Of a stretch of 50,585 nucleotides of DNA, positions 34,565 to 44,291 are shown in pieces; position 1 is the stretch's first letter; every line of letters begins with the position of its first letter. The position numbers were made by a program, and so were the translations under genes. A model generated the notes under the pieces. The model made no database searches. It was not told the origin of the DNA and worked only from the letters and a program-made list of their open reading frames with translations. The DNA comes from a bacterium (GTDB taxonomy: Bacteria > Bdellovibrionota > UBA1018), in contig JAIEMT010000033.1 in assembly GCA_019751945.1 (NCBI GenBank), positions 1 through 50,585 of the forward strand, read 5' to 3'.

Positions 34565-34679
34565 GAACCTTACTATAGCTGGTCAAAAGTAAACTGTTAA
34601 GAGCGTCAAGAATCCCACGCTGCCTACCGATAAAAGATACATAATCTGTGTCCTATTTAATGGAGCGTAGGCTGCCCGT

Positions 34680-36269
34680 ATGGTTCACGCGCGCGAGAAA
34701 AAATCAGATCTGCACGGAGATCTCCAGATCCAAGGCGACCTCACGCCGGATTTTAAAACCATTCTTACGCCCGAAGCCCTCGCCTTCGTTGCGGAAATCT
34801 GCCGCCGCTTTGGTCCCTCTCGCGAAAAACTCCTTCAACGCCGGAAAGAAACTCAGAAGAAAATCGATGCCGGCGAAATGCCCAAATTTTTGGATGAAAC
34901 TCGTGAAATTCGAAATGGGAATTGGAAGGTCGCTTCCATTCCTGCTGCGCTCCAAGATCGCCGCGTGGAGATCACCGGCCCGGTCGATCGAAAGATGGTG
35001 ATCAATGCGCTGAATTCGGGTGCGAAAGTTTTCATGGCCGACTTTGAAGATTCGCACGCCCCCACCTGGAAAGGGACGATGGAAGGGCAGATCAACTTGC
35101 GTGATGCAGTTCGAGAAACCATTTCCTACACCAATCCCGATGGAAAGAAATACGCACTCAATGCTCAACACGCGACACTTTTAGTTCGTCCCCGAGGTTG
35201 GCATTTGCCGGAAAAACATGTGCTACTCGATGGGCACCCTGTCTCCGCATCCCTTTTTGATTTCGGATTGTATCTCTTTCACAACGCTAAAGAGTTGGTA
35301 AAGCGAGGCGTCGGCCCCTACTTCTACATTCCTAAACTAGAAAACCATCTCGAAGCACGCCTCTGGAACGAAGTGTTTAGTTTCTCTGAAACAACGTTGA
35401 ACCTTCCCCTAGGCACCATTCGCGTGACGGTTCTGATTGAAACCATTTTAGCCGCCTTTGAAATGGAAGAGATTCTTTACGAATTAAAAGATTACTGCGT
35501 CGGCCTGAACTGTGGTCGCTGGGACTATATTTTCAGCTTCATCAAAAAATTCAAAAACCGCAAAGACTTCATTTTACCCGATCGTCACCTGGTAACCATG
35601 AAGGAACATTTTTTAAAAAGTTACAGCGCCCTTCTCGTCCAAACCTGCCATCGACGAGGCGCTCATGCCATGGGCGGAATGGCTGCTCAGATTCCCATCA
35701 AGAACGATCCCGCAGCAAATGCTGCCGCGATGGAAAAAGTTTCCGCCGACAAAAAACGGGAAGTCGTAGGCGGACACGACGGCACCTGGGTAGCTCACCC
35801 CGCATTGGTTGAAATCGCCATGAAAGCTTTTGCGGAAATGAAAGGTGCGAATCAAATTAGCTCACCGGGACCTAAAGATAAAATTACCGAAAAAGATCTT
35901 CTCACTCTTCCAAAAGGCGAAATCACCGAACAAGGTATTCGCTCGAATATCAGCGTGTCCATTCAGTACTTAGAAAAATGGATCGGCGGCTTAGGCTGCG
36001 TTCCCCTTTTCAATTTAATGGAAGATGCTGCTACCGCGGAAATTTCCCGTGCACAGCTCTGGCAGTGGGTTCACCACGGCAAACTGGAAAAATCAAAATA
36101 CAAAACTTTGAAAACAGAAGAACTCGAAAAAATTAAAAAAGAACAGGGAGACATCCGGTTCAAGTCCGGCAACTTCCAAAGAGCTGTAGAGATTCTGGAT
36201 CGACTCGTCCTCGACCCAGAGTTCTGCGAGTTCTTAACGCTTCCTGCATACGACGAACTAGAGGGATAG
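34680..36269 (+). CDS. aceB: Malate synthase A
   Basis: A 529-residue enzyme joining glyoxylate and acetyl-CoA to malate. Recognisable blocks are [78 protein letters not shown], which holds the family signature, and [13 protein letters not shown]. The length fits malate synthase A (about 530), not G (about 720). The ATG has a weak ribosome binding site. It is followed after eight bases by isocitrate lyase, so the two form the glyoxylate-bypass operon, allowing growth on acetate or fatty acids. Confidence 0.97.
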   Translation: MVHAREKKSDLHGDLQIQGDLTPDFKTILTPEALAFVAEICRRFGPSREKLLQRRKETQKKIDAGEMPKFLDETREIRNGNWKVASIPAALQDRRVEITGPVDRKMVINALNSGAKVFMADFEDSHAPTWKGTMEGQINLRDAVRETISYTNPDGKKYALNAQHATLLVRPRGWHLPEKHVLLDGHPVSASLFDFGLYLFHNAKELVKRGVGPYFYIPKLENHLEARLWNEVFSFSETTLNLPLGTIRVTVLIETILAAFEMEEILYELKDYCVGLNCGRWDYIFSFIKKFKNRKDFILPDRHLVTMKEHFLKSYSALLVQTCHRRGAHAMGGMAAQIPIKNDPAANAAAMEKVSADKKREVVGGHDGTWVAHPALVEIAMKAFAEMKGANQISSPGPKDKITEKDLLTLPKGEITEQGIRSNISVSIQYLEKWIGGLGCVPLFNLMEDAATAEISRAQLWQWVHHGKLEKSKYKTLKTEELEKIKKEQGDIRFKSGNFQRAVEILDRLVLDPEFCEFLTLPAYDELEG

Positions 36270-36277
36270 GAGAAGAT

Positions 36278-37576
36278 ATGAGTAAGAATAAATCGCAAGC
36301 TGCAGAGTTAGAAAAACTTTGGAAAACGGATCCCCGCTGGAAGGGCATTCAAAGAAAGTACAGCGCTGAAGACGTGGTCCGTTTGCGCGGAAGTCTCCGA
36401 ATTGAATACACCCTCGCTACTGAAGGCTCTAAGAAACTCTGGAATCTTCTCCACTCTGAAACTTACATTGCCGCCTTGGGAGCCTTGACAGGGAACCAAG
36501 CTTTGCAACAAGCGGAAGCCGGCCTGAAAGCCATTTATCTCAGCGGCTGGCAAGTTGCTGCAGACGCAAACAACTCAGGGCAAATGTATCCTGATCAAAG
36601 CCTGTACCCCGCCGATAGCGTTCCTTACGTCGTGCGTAAGATCAACAATACCTTCACCCGAGCCGATCAAATTCAATGTTCGGAAGGCCGTAACGATTGC
36701 GACTATTTCGTTCCCATCGTCGCCGATGCCGAAGCAGGCTTTGGCGGAAACTTGAACGCATTCGAACTCATGAAGGGCATGATTGAAGCAGGCGCTTCGG
36801 GCGTGCACTTTGAAGACCAGCTGGCTTCTGCAAAAAAATGCGGCCACATGGGCGGCAAGGTTCTAGTTCCCACTTCTGAATTTGTTCAGAAGCTCACCGC
36901 TGCTCGTTTAGCAGCCGACATCTTGGGAGTTCCGACTTTGCTCGTAGCTCGCACCGATGCCAACGGAGCCAACCTTTTAACCAGTGACATTGATGAACGG
37001 GACAAGCGTTTTGTCACCGGCGAAAGAACTTCCGAAGGATTCTTCGTCATTCGCGGGGGCATTGATTCCGCCATCGCTCGTGGCTTGGCTTATGCCCCGT
37101 TTGCCGATCTCGTTTGGTGTGAAACCTCGGAACCCGACTTGGTTCAAGCCAAGCAATTTGCCGAAGCGATCCACAAAGAATTTCCGGACAAGATGTTGGC
37201 GTACAATTGCTCGCCCTCCTTTAACTGGAAAAAGAAACTCGATGGCCCGACCATTGCGAAGTTTCAAAAAGAACTGGCTGCCATGGGATACAAGTTCCAA
37301 TTTGTGACCTTGGCAGGCTTCCATTCCCTGAATCATGGCATGTACGAACTGGCTCGCGCTTACAAGTCGAGCGGCATGACGGCTTACGCTGAGTTTCAAG
37401 CTACCGAACTCTCAGCTGAAAAGACCGGCTATCGTGCCACCACCCATCAGCGCTTCGTCGGTACGGGGTACTTTGATGAAGTGGCTCAAACCATTGCCGG
37501 CGGCAAGAGTTCGACCACTGCACTCAAGGGCTCCACTGAAGAAGAACAGTTTGATCGCAAAAAGAAGATTGCCTAA
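36278..37576 (+). CDS. aceA: Isocitrate lyase
   Basis: A 432-residue enzyme that splits isocitrate into succinate and glyoxylate. The catalytic motif KKCGH is at residues 186-190 (Cys188). Other family blocks are [52 protein letters not shown], and [15 protein letters not shown] precedes the ATG. Downstream partner of malate synthase in the same operon. No isocitrate dehydrogenase kinase (aceK) follows. Confidence 0.97.
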   Translation: MSKNKSQAAELEKLWKTDPRWKGIQRKYSAEDVVRLRGSLRIEYTLATEGSKKLWNLLHSETYIAALGALTGNQALQQAEAGLKAIYLSGWQVAADANNSGQMYPDQSLYPADSVPYVVRKINNTFTRADQIQCSEGRNDCDYFVPIVADAEAGFGGNLNAFELMKGMIEAGASGVHFEDQLASAKKCGHMGGKVLVPTSEFVQKLTAARLAADILGVPTLLVARTDANGANLLTSDIDERDKRFVTGERTSEGFFVIRGGIDSAIARGLAYAPFADLVWCETSEPDLVQAKQFAEAIHKEFPDKMLAYNCSPSFNWKKKLDGPTIAKFQKELAAMGYKFQFVTLAGFHSLNHGMYELARAYKSSGMTAYAEFQATELSAEKTGYRATTHQRFVGTGYFDEVAQTIAGGKSSTTALKGSTEEEQFDRKKKIA

Positions 37577-37580
37577 AAGC

Positions 37581-37592
37581 CTCTAGCTAGAG
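37581..37592. repeat. 12-bp perfect palindrome after aceA
   Basis: CTCTAGCTAGAG lies between aceA and the leader ATG at 37608. There is no U-run. It may be an operator or a weak hairpin in the mRNA close to the ribosome binding site of the following leader codons. Confidence 0.35.
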
Positions 37593-37607
37593 CTTCGGAG
37601 AGCGAAT

Positions 37608-37622
37608 ATGATGCCGGAATGA
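37608..37622 (+). CDS. Four-codon leader minigene (MMPE) overlapping the DUF885 start
   Basis: GGAGAG (37597-37602) stands five bases before ATG ATG CCG GAA TGA. Its TGA shares ATGA (37619-37622) with the ATG of the DUF885 gene, which has no strong ribosome binding site of its own. Ribosomes ending on the minigene could restart on the main gene. This is a reading of the sequence only; it could be chance. Confidence 0.35.
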   Translation: MMPE

Positions 37623-39421
37623 ATCCATTCCGCACTGTTTGGCTGCTCACGCTAGCCTTGTTCTTTGCCCCTTCGCTTCAGGCTAACGATATCGACTTCT
37701 GTTCTAAAAGCTATCCTTCCAGCTTGAAGGGTTCCAATTCCGCACGTCTGAAAAAATTCTTCGAGGACCTCTGGGTTCAAAGAATGAAGGCTCAGCCTGA
37801 GTCCGCTACCTATAACGGCTATCCTCGGAATCATGATCGCTGGAGTGATCTTTCGAAAGCCGCCAGAAAAAAAGATCAGGAAACCGTGGCGTGTCAGCTC
37901 CAGATTTTCAAAAATTTCAAAACGTCCTCATTGGAAGAAAAAATATGGATTGAATTGGCTATTCGACAACTCAACGATGACCTGACTTCTTCCAAGTTTG
38001 GAAGGGCCTATCTCTTTGTCGACCAGCTCTCGGGTCCTCAAACAGAAGTCGTCCGCCTTCTCCTCAGAGCGCCTTCGCTGCGCCTTATGGATTATCAGGA
38101 TCGAATTTCTCGCCTTAAAGCGCTTCCCAAATACTTAGAACAAGGATCGGACCTCTTAAGAGAAGGGATTCAAGCCAAGATCACTCTTCCTCGATTCTTA
38201 GCAGAAAAAGTTCCAGCCCAAATCGACTCCCTTTTAAATGAGAAGGTCGAAGAAAATCCTCTTTTCGAAAGCTTCAAGAGTTTTCCAAAAGATTTGCTCT
38301 CAAACGAATCTGAAATTCAAGAGAACGCCAAGAAGGCAATTCGAGACTTTGCCATTCCTGCTTTCAAAAAATTTAAGCAGTTTTTAGTATCAGAGTACAT
38401 TCCCGCCTGCCGCGATGGCATTGCATTTACTCAGGTCAGAAACGGGGAAGCCTGGTACAAGGCTGCAGTTAAAATTCATACGACCACCGATTTAACTCCC
38501 CAAGAGATTCACAAAATTGGCCTTTCAGAAGTGGAGCGAATTTCGAAAGAGATGGATCAAGTCGTTTCTAAGGCAGGAAAAGGTTCCAAGAAGGACTTCG
38601 AGAAATTCTTAAAAACCGATTCGCAATTTTACTACTCCACACCCGAAGAACTTCTCGCGGGCTACCGCGATGTTGCAAAACGCATTGACCCTGAACTTCC
38701 TAAACTTTTTGGAAAGCTGCCACGCTTACCCTACGGGGTTTCAGAAATGCCCGCACACTACGCCCCGTCCTCGCCGACTGCTTACTATTTGCAAGGCAGA
38801 ATCGACGCAGGGAAAGCCGGTTTCTTTGAAGCCAATACTTACAATTTAAAGTCTCGCCCAAAATGGGAAATGGAAGCACTGACCGTTCACGAAGCGGTTC
38901 CGGGACACCACCTTCAAATTGCTTTGGCTCAGGAACTAGGAGAGTTGCCCGAACTCTTAAGGGAAGCGTCCTTCACCGCCTTTACGGAAGGCTGGGGTCT
39001 TTACTCGGAAAGCCTGGGCGACGACCTCGGGCTTTATAAAAGTCCGTACAGTAAATATGGTCAACTGTCGTTTGAAATGTGGCGGGCAGTACGCCTCGTG
39101 GTCGATACGGGAATGCATACTCTCGGTTGGTCTAAGGAAAAGGCCCTCGCCTATTTCATGGAGCATGTATCTAAAGACCGTTTACAAAGTGAGGTCGAAA
39201 TCGACCGCTACATCACCTGGCCCGGTCAGGCTCTGGCCTATAAAATTGGCCAACTGAAGATTCAGGAGCTTCGCGACCGCGCTAAAAAGGAATTGGGCGA
39301 TAAATTCAGTATTCGAGACTTTCACGATGAAATCTTGAGCCACGGGACAGTGCCCCTAGATACCTTGGAACAACTGTTCAGTTCCTGGCTAGTCCGGCAG
39401 AAGAAATCGAAAAAAGTCTAG
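37619..39421 (+). CDS. Exported DUF885 family predicted metallopeptidase
   Basis: A 600-residue protein with a signal peptide (MNPFRTVWLLTLALFFAPSLQA). The DUF885 signature HEAVPGHH is at residues 424-431, inside a predicted zinc site; a Glu-rich segment (FTEGWGLYSESLGDDLG) follows and likely supplies the third ligand. DUF885 proteins are related to gluzincin peptidases such as M3/M32 and are thought to cleave small peptides. Export would place it in the periplasm, fitting digestion of peptides from prey or the medium. It follows aceA by 42 bases. Confidence 0.88.
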   Translation: MNPFRTVWLLTLALFFAPSLQANDIDFCSKSYPSSLKGSNSARLKKFFEDLWVQRMKAQPESATYNGYPRNHDRWSDLSKAARKKDQETVACQLQIFKNFKTSSLEEKIWIELAIRQLNDDLTSSKFGRAYLFVDQLSGPQTEVVRLLLRAPSLRLMDYQDRISRLKALPKYLEQGSDLLREGIQAKITLPRFLAEKVPAQIDSLLNEKVEENPLFESFKSFPKDLLSNESEIQENAKKAIRDFAIPAFKKFKQFLVSEYIPACRDGIAFTQVRNGEAWYKAAVKIHTTTDLTPQEIHKIGLSEVERISKEMDQVVSKAGKGSKKDFEKFLKTDSQFYYSTPEELLAGYRDVAKRIDPELPKLFGKLPRLPYGVSEMPAHYAPSSPTAYYLQGRIDAGKAGFFEANTYNLKSRPKWEMEALTVHEAVPGHHLQIALAQELGELPELLREASFTAFTEGWGLYSESLGDDLGLYKSPYSKYGQLSFEMWRAVRLVVDTGMHTLGWSKEKALAYFMEHVSKDRLQSEVEIDRYITWPGQALAYKIGQLKIQELRDRAKKELGDKFSIRDFHDEILSHGTVPLDTLEQLFSSWLVRQKKSKKV

Positions 39422-39566
39422 GTCCGGCGTTTATTGTCACTGTCAAATTCTTACTCGAAAACGCCCCTGTCTCATTCAAGACACACCCAGCTAGTTCAGC
39501 CACTTAGGCGTGCCTCAAAGGTACTGTTATTGCTTCGTTATACCGATAGGGGAACGAGGGAATCAC

Positions 39567-40004
39567 GTGCGTTTATTGAACGTTTTCGGCGCTCTATCGC
39601 TCATCACGACCGTCGCATTGGCCACTGGATGTTCACAAACATCCTCGTTCACTATTCCCAAAGGCGTCACCACCACTGGCACCACAAATTTTGGTCCGGT
39701 ACAAACGGGCGTAAACAATATTTTAGTCAGTTGGGCTGCCAGCCACGCTTCTTCCGTCAACAAAGCGGGCGGCGGCTATCGCGTTTACTACAGTTTGAAT
39801 TCTGGCTTTAGTACTTCTGGCGCTCTCTACGTCGACGTGCCCTATGTTTCCGGAGCAACTGCTCCGACCAGCGCTTCGATTCCGAATGTGGGCGATGGAA
39901 AGTACTACATCAAGATCGTGGCCTACTCGAGTTTGGTCGGCCCCTCCGGGGGAACAGAAAGCGCGAGCGGCACTTCCGTAGAAACTTCGGTGACGGTGCC
40001 ATGA
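39567..40004 (+). CDS. Fibronectin type III-like lipoprotein
   Basis: The start chosen is GTG 39567, with GAGGG six bases upstream. A frame opening at 39510 would add 19 residues with no signal character. The 145-residue product has a lipobox, ALATGC-SQ (Cys22). After a Thr-rich linker comes a single Fn3-like domain: VNNILVSWAAS, GGGYRVYYSLNSGF, and GKYYIKIVAYSS correspond to strands B, C and F. The stop overlaps the ATG of the subtilase gene (ATGA, 40001-40004), so the two are made together. It may anchor or chaperone that protease at the cell surface. Confidence 0.8.
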   Translation: MRLLNVFGALSLITTVALATGCSQTSSFTIPKGVTTTGTTNFGPVQTGVNNILVSWAASHASSVNKAGGGYRVYYSLNSGFSTSGALYVDVPYVSGATAPTSASIPNVGDGKYYIKIVAYSSLVGPSGGTESASGTSVETSVTVP

Positions 40005-41875
40005 AAGCACTCCAATCGTTCACCGCACTTTTGGTCAGCTTGAGCATGATTGCGATTCCCTTCGCACCCACTCCTGCTTTAGCTGCGCACTCGAAGCGGA
40101 TCAAAAAGCCCCGTAAGGCAGAATTCGTTCCAGGTGAATTGATCGTCAAATATAAAAATGGAACGGATGTCACCACCCGGGATGCCATGAGCAATCGTTC
40201 TGGTAGAAAAAAGATGCGAACTCTCGCCCGCTCCATGATTCATCAAATCCAACTGAGATCGGACGAAACCGTTGAAAGCGCTATGGCGGCCTATCAAGAC
40301 GATCCCGATGTGGAATCTGTTCAGCCCAACTATATTTATCACGCCTTAGCAGCTCCGAACGACCCTCTCTACTCTCAGCAATGGGGATTGAAAAACTCTG
40401 GCCAAACCATTTTGCAGGCTAACTCTTTTGACACGATTGATTCGACCAATAACCCCGGTACGGCTGCAAAAGATATGGGTTTAGAAGCGGCATGGAATTC
40501 CATTACCGATTGCAGCGCCATTACCGTCGCCGTCATCGACACGGGCATCAACTACAATCATGGGGACCTAGCCGCCAATATGTGGAATGGCGGAGTGACT
40601 TACCCGAACCATGGTTACAACTTCGTCGACAACAACAACGACCCGATGGATTACAACGGTCACGGCACTCACGTAGCGGGGACTATTGGGGCCGTGGGGA
40701 ACAACTCCACGGGAGGTTCAGGGGTCTGTTGGAATGTAAAACTGATGGCCGTGCGATCTCTGGATCACACCGGCTCGGGCACCACTGTTCAAATTGCGCA
40801 AGGAATTAACTTCGCTGTAGCCCAGGGCGCAAAGGTCATCAACATGAGCTTAGGCACAGGTTCCTTCGACTCCACTCTCAATACGGCTGTCACTAATGCC
40901 AATAATGCGGGCGTGATCATCGTCGCCGCTGCAGGCAACGACGGAACGAATAATGAAACGACTCCAACCTATCCGTGTAACTTCACTCAAGCCAACGTGA
41001 TCTGCGTGGCAGCACTTACTCAAACTTATGCGCTGGCGAGCTTCTCCAACTACGGTTCCACGAGTGTCGATGTCGGCGCTCCTGGAACAAACATCTTGAG
41101 CTCCTGGGCTGGGAATCAAACCACCATTGCCGAAACGTTCAACACGGCGGGTTCGCTGAACTGGACGGCGAGTACGACCACATCGGGTGGATGGGCTTAC
41201 GCTTCCAAAACACTCATGAGCGGCGGAGTTCCCAAAGTTTTCGACATGCTAGTGGACCCATCCAACTGGAACGGCACCAATACTTTCAACACCAACACGG
41301 ACGACAAAGCTTACAAAACTTACAACATCAACGCAGCCGATACGGCATCGCTCGAGTTTTCTGCATTTGTCGACACCAACACGAACGTCGACTTCTTCAA
41401 AGTCTACATGGCCCCAGGCGGCGGAAATCCAATACCCGGGGGCACATTGCTCGACACCCTCACCGGAAGCACCAAGGTGAATGGCACACTCACGACAGAG
41501 TTCTTCTCGTACGACATCACCAGCTGCACGACTGCAACCTGTTCCATCGGTTTCCAATTACAAACAGGAGCGACCGGTGGAAAGACGGGCGTCGGTATTA
41601 TCAACTTTGCACTGAGCTTGTTGACCGTGGACAACACGCACTACAACATTATCGAAGGAACTTCGATGGCCTCGCCTCATGTCGCAGGACTTGCAGCTTT
41701 GGTTTGGGCGTTCAATCCTTCGTTCACCATGGCTGAAACGATTGCTGCTATTACGACAACGGGTACTGCGACGGCTTCTCTGTCAGGAAAAACTACTACT
41801 GGCAAAGCCGTTCAAGCCCTCGGAGCGATTTCTTATATTCCGGCTCCCACGGGCGTCTCAGCTGTGAAGAACTAA
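40001..41875 (+). CDS. Subtilisin-like serine protease (S8) with internal domain insert
   Basis: A 624-residue secreted protease. Signal peptide (residues 1-29), an inhibitor-type propeptide (about 43-115: FVPGELIVKYKNG to SVQPNYIYH), then the peptidase domain with Asp180 (VAVIDTGIN), His221 (NGHGTHVAG), Asn313 (AAAGND) and Ser555 (GTSMASPHVAG). Between the Asn and Ser blocks, about residues 375-546 form a beta-sandwich-like insert (NWTASTTTSGGWAYAS to FALSLLTVDN), resembling a jelly-roll or P-domain-like module. Most subtilases have a shorter link here. It is translationally coupled to the Fn3 lipoprotein. The stop overlaps the convergent HD gene by CTAA. Confidence 0.94.
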   Translation: MKALQSFTALLVSLSMIAIPFAPTPALAAHSKRIKKPRKAEFVPGELIVKYKNGTDVTTRDAMSNRSGRKKMRTLARSMIHQIQLRSDETVESAMAAYQDDPDVESVQPNYIYHALAAPNDPLYSQQWGLKNSGQTILQANSFDTIDSTNNPGTAAKDMGLEAAWNSITDCSAITVAVIDTGINYNHGDLAANMWNGGVTYPNHGYNFVDNNNDPMDYNGHGTHVAGTIGAVGNNSTGGSGVCWNVKLMAVRSLDHTGSGTTVQIAQGINFAVAQGAKVINMSLGTGSFDSTLNTAVTNANNAGVIIVAAAGNDGTNNETTPTYPCNFTQANVICVAALTQTYALASFSNYGSTSVDVGAPGTNILSSWAGNQTTIAETFNTAGSLNWTASTTTSGGWAYASKTLMSGGVPKVFDMLVDPSNWNGTNTFNTNTDDKAYKTYNINAADTASLEFSAFVDTNTNVDFFKVYMAPGGGNPIPGGTLLDTLTGSTKVNGTLTTEFFSYDITSCTTATCSIGFQLQTGATGGKTGVGIINFALSLLTVDNTHYNIIEGTSMASPHVAGLAALVWAFNPSFTMAETIAAITTTGTATASLSGKTTTGKAVQALGAISYIPAPTGVSAVKN

Positions 41876-42474
41876 GCAGGATTTCCTTCCATTGTCAGAC
41901 CTTGAAGCTCGCGCACATGACGAGCAAACTCACTCACCAACTGCTGGTACTTCGGGGCGCTTAAGCGCTTGTTAAAGAGGGACAGGAGTTCCTTGTAATA
42001 CCAAAACACCTGCATGCCGTGGACAGGGTAACGATCCCAAACATGAAAGCCTTCGTAACGAACTCCGAAAAGCAATTCCTCGAGGTCGTGTAACTCTTCA
42101 CAAGCAATAATGAGAAGCGCTTCTTCTAAAACGCCCGGGAGCTTTCCGAGATAGGCCTTTTTCAGCGTGCGCCAGCGATCGTCTTCTTTCATCGCCTCCA
42201 GATTTTCAGCGATCTCGGGGTCTGCAAATGCAAAAACCAGATCCGCTACTTCTTTGTTAAATCGAGAAGTAATTGTGGAATGGGTAATGGAAGAATCCCC
42301 AATCGTGTCATGTAAAAGAGCAGCGGCCGCTTGAGAATCGGAACCCCCAAACTTGAGTACCAACGAAGCCACCCCCAACGGGTGAAAAAGGTAGGGAGAC
42401 TGAGTTCCGGGTTTCTTTTGGCCTTGATGTTTTTCTTGGGCGAATTGAAAGGCGTCTTTTAAAGATAAAATCAT
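41872..42474 (-). CDS. HD-domain protein related to SpoT/MESH1, degenerate
   Basis: A 200-residue protein similar to the (p)ppGpp hydrolase domain of SpoT and MESH1. AFQFAQEKHQGQKK, SPYLFHPLGVASLV (His31) and AALLHDTIGDS (His55, Asp56) correspond to the conserved helices. The family motif HDxxED reads HDTIGD here, so the Glu is replaced by Gly, and the later K-x-x-D-x-x-x-N region reads ACEELHDLEEL. Hydrolase activity is therefore doubtful; binding or another nucleotide substrate is possible. The ATG overlaps the stop of murI (ATGA). Last gene of a minus-strand operon. Confidence 0.8.
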   Translation of the reverse strand: MILSLKDAFQFAQEKHQGQKKPGTQSPYLFHPLGVASLVLKFGGSDSQAAAALLHDTIGDSSITHSTITSRFNKEVADLVFAFADPEIAENLEAMKEDDRWRTLKKAYLGKLPGVLEEALLIIACEELHDLEELLFGVRYEGFHVWDRYPVHGMQVFWYYKELLSLFNKRLSAPKYQQLVSEFARHVRELQGLTMEGNPA

Positions 42475-43250
42475 CGCGCCACATTATCAGGAACTGCGTC
42501 GGGGTCAGTAAAAATCCACCGAACTTTGCTTTCGCCTGAGCCATTTAAGCGCTCGGCGGGGACCTTTTTCTGCAAAAGGTCCGCTACTGCGTAGGCCGAA
42601 TTCAAAATCTTCCAGCCTGGGAGGACGGTTTCAAACACCCCCTGAATCCACGGATAATGTGTACAAGCTAGAAGCCCAATTCCAGCCCCACCTGAAGAAA
42701 ACTCCTGGGTGTACTCCCGAACCAGTTCCTTCATTAAACGGTGATCCTGCCAGCCCTCCTCAATCATAGGAACGAGAAGCGGGCAGGCCTTTTCAACAAG
42801 CTGGATTTTTCCTTTTGCGAGCGGGGATTCGAGATGATCGGCATAGGTGTGACTTTTCACTGTCGCCTTTGTCCCAAAGATCACCACCCGACGAAAATCT
42901 GAATATTTTTTCAGCGACTCGTTCACCGCCTGAACTCCGGCTTGCACCACGTCTAAGACCGGGACGCCGTCCATGATTTCGTGAATGGCTTCAATGGCGA
43001 CGCACGAAGCGGTATTGCAAGCGACGACGAGTACATCCACCGATTCCGATTTCAGTCGAGCCACGGCATCGGTGACGAGGTGACGAATCTGCATCGGGCT
43101 CTTCGTACCGTAGGGAACATTGGCCGTGTCGCCAAAGTAAAGGTAATCGATTCCGCGGTAGCGAGAGCGCAGCTCATTCAGCACCGTGATTCCACCGATG
43201 CCAGAATCAAAAACTGCGACTCTTAAGCGTTTAGATTTTCCAGCGGTCAA
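42471..43250 (-). CDS. murI: Glutamate racemase
   Basis: A 259-residue enzyme making D-glutamate for peptidoglycan. Catalytic Cys78 (VACNTAS) and Cys196 (LLACTHYP) are present, as are VFDSGIGGITVL, YFGDTANVPYG and FGTKATVKS. The start is TTG 43250, sharing TTGA with the stop of the CPBP gene; no better start is near. It is coupled to the genes on both sides, and the neighbourhood (intramembrane protease, HD protein) suggests an envelope-related operon. Confidence 0.96.
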   Translation of the reverse strand: MTAGKSKRLRVAVFDSGIGGITVLNELRSRYRGIDYLYFGDTANVPYGTKSPMQIRHLVTDAVARLKSESVDVLVVACNTASCVAIEAIHEIMDGVPVLDVVQAGVQAVNESLKKYSDFRRVVIFGTKATVKSHTYADHLESPLAKGKIQLVEKACPLLVPMIEEGWQDHRLMKELVREYTQEFSSGGAGIGLLACTHYPWIQGVFETVLPGWKILNSAYAVADLLQKKVPAERLNGSGESKVRWIFTDPDAVPDNVAR

Positions 43251-43855
43251 ATTGCAAATCCTATGAAGTAGCCCAGGTTAAAGAAGAAATGCAGAACAAT
43301 GGGCACGCCAACGGACTTCTCACGTGATTTGAAAAAAGCCAAGTAAGACCCTAGGAAAAATGCGTAAATGGCCTGATAAAGAACGTACGACCGTAATTCG
43401 TTCGGAACAAACCACCAGGCAAAAAAGTGAGCAAAAGCGAAGATCACACTCGTTGCGAGAATGAGCTGCCCCTTCTCCTTCAGAAACTCCGAGAGAAGTT
43501 CCCACATCGCCATCCGGAAAATCATTTCTTCGAGAATGGGGCCTACAAGTAAAAGTAGAATCAAGGTCTCTGTCGAACGCATATCAAACGGAACAATGAG
43601 ACCGAGAGGCGCAGCGAGTTTGTAAATCACCAACCCCGCCATGACCGAGAAAACGAATTGGGTGGCTAAGCGAAAACTGAAGGGAACTCGAAAGCTGAGT
43701 CGACTCCAATAGAGCCAAGCCACCAATCCGACATAGACCGCTTCAAAATAATAAGACGACCACATTCCCAGGGAGTCGAGCTGCTCTGAAAAAACAAAGC
43801 GAACCACGAAGTACACGAGAAGCAGAACGAGCGCACGAATCTGGGTCAGGGTCAT
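43247..43855 (-). CDS. CPBP family intramembrane metalloprotease
   Basis: A 202-residue membrane protein with about six helices. The CPBP/Rce1 motifs are clear: Glu109-Glu110 and Arg114 in PILEEMIFR, His143 in FAFAHFF, and His189/Asn193 in VLHFFFNLG. Members cleave proteins within the membrane (prenyl-CAAX-type or bacteriocin-immunity-type); the substrate is unknown. The stop overlaps the murI start. It begins seven bases after the repeat protein. Confidence 0.92.
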   Translation of the reverse strand: MTLTQIRALVLLLVYFVVRFVFSEQLDSLGMWSSYYFEAVYVGLVAWLYWSRLSFRVPFSFRLATQFVFSVMAGLVIYKLAAPLGLIVPFDMRSTETLILLLLVGPILEEMIFRMAMWELLSEFLKEKGQLILATSVIFAFAHFFAWWFVPNELRSYVLYQAIYAFFLGSYLAFFKSREKSVGVPIVLHFFFNLGYFIGFAI

Positions 43856-43862
43856 AGAGATC

Positions 43863-44186
43863 TCAGTGGCAGGTGCCGGTGACTAAATCGTTATTGGGGC
43901 TTTCATAGCCCACGAAGAATCCGCTGTCTTGGCAGGTGCCGAAGATCAGGTTGCCGGTCGTGGAATTTCGAACGTTCAGAAAGCCGTTCGAACACGACCC
44001 GGTCACGAGGTCTCGCGTTCGGGAATTGTAGCCACTGCAGAAAAAGAAGGTCGGAGGGCCAAACTGGTCTTCCACGCCGATGATTTCCACGGCCGCTGCC
44101 TCGGATTCCACGGGTTCTTGGGCATGCACAAAACTCCCAAAAAGACTGACTGTCAGACTGATTGTTAGGAAACTGGATCGAAACAT
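43863..44186 (-). CDS. Small exported protein with three tandem Cys repeats
   Basis: A 107-residue protein with a signal peptide (MFRSSFLTISLTVSLFGSFVHA). The second half is three imperfect repeats of about 20-21 residues, each ending in a Gly-x-Cys: FFFCSGYNSRTRDLVTGSC, SNGFLNVRNSTTGNLIFGTC, QDSGFFVGYESPNNDLVTGTC. Each seems to form a two-strand unit. GGAGGGGGAG lies just before the ATG, the strongest ribosome binding site in this operon. The repeats have no named family that was recognised. Confidence 0.78.
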   Translation of the reverse strand: MFRSSFLTISLTVSLFGSFVHAQEPVESEAAAVEIIGVEDQFGPPTFFFCSGYNSRTRDLVTGSCSNGFLNVRNSTTGNLIFGTCQDSGFFVGYESPNNDLVTGTCH

Positions 44187-44291
44187 AACTCCCCCTCCTT
44201 GAAGAATGATGCAGGTTACCTGAATGATTTCATCACTTTAAAGAGAAGCTTGCTAAACTTTCAACCTATATTTAAAACACAAGGGCCTGAC

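Noticed and set aside
39434..39811. Plus-strand frame of 125 codons overlapping the Fn3 lipoprotein
   Set aside because: Out of phase with a lipoprotein that has a lipobox and ribosome binding site; His/Arg-rich shadow composition.
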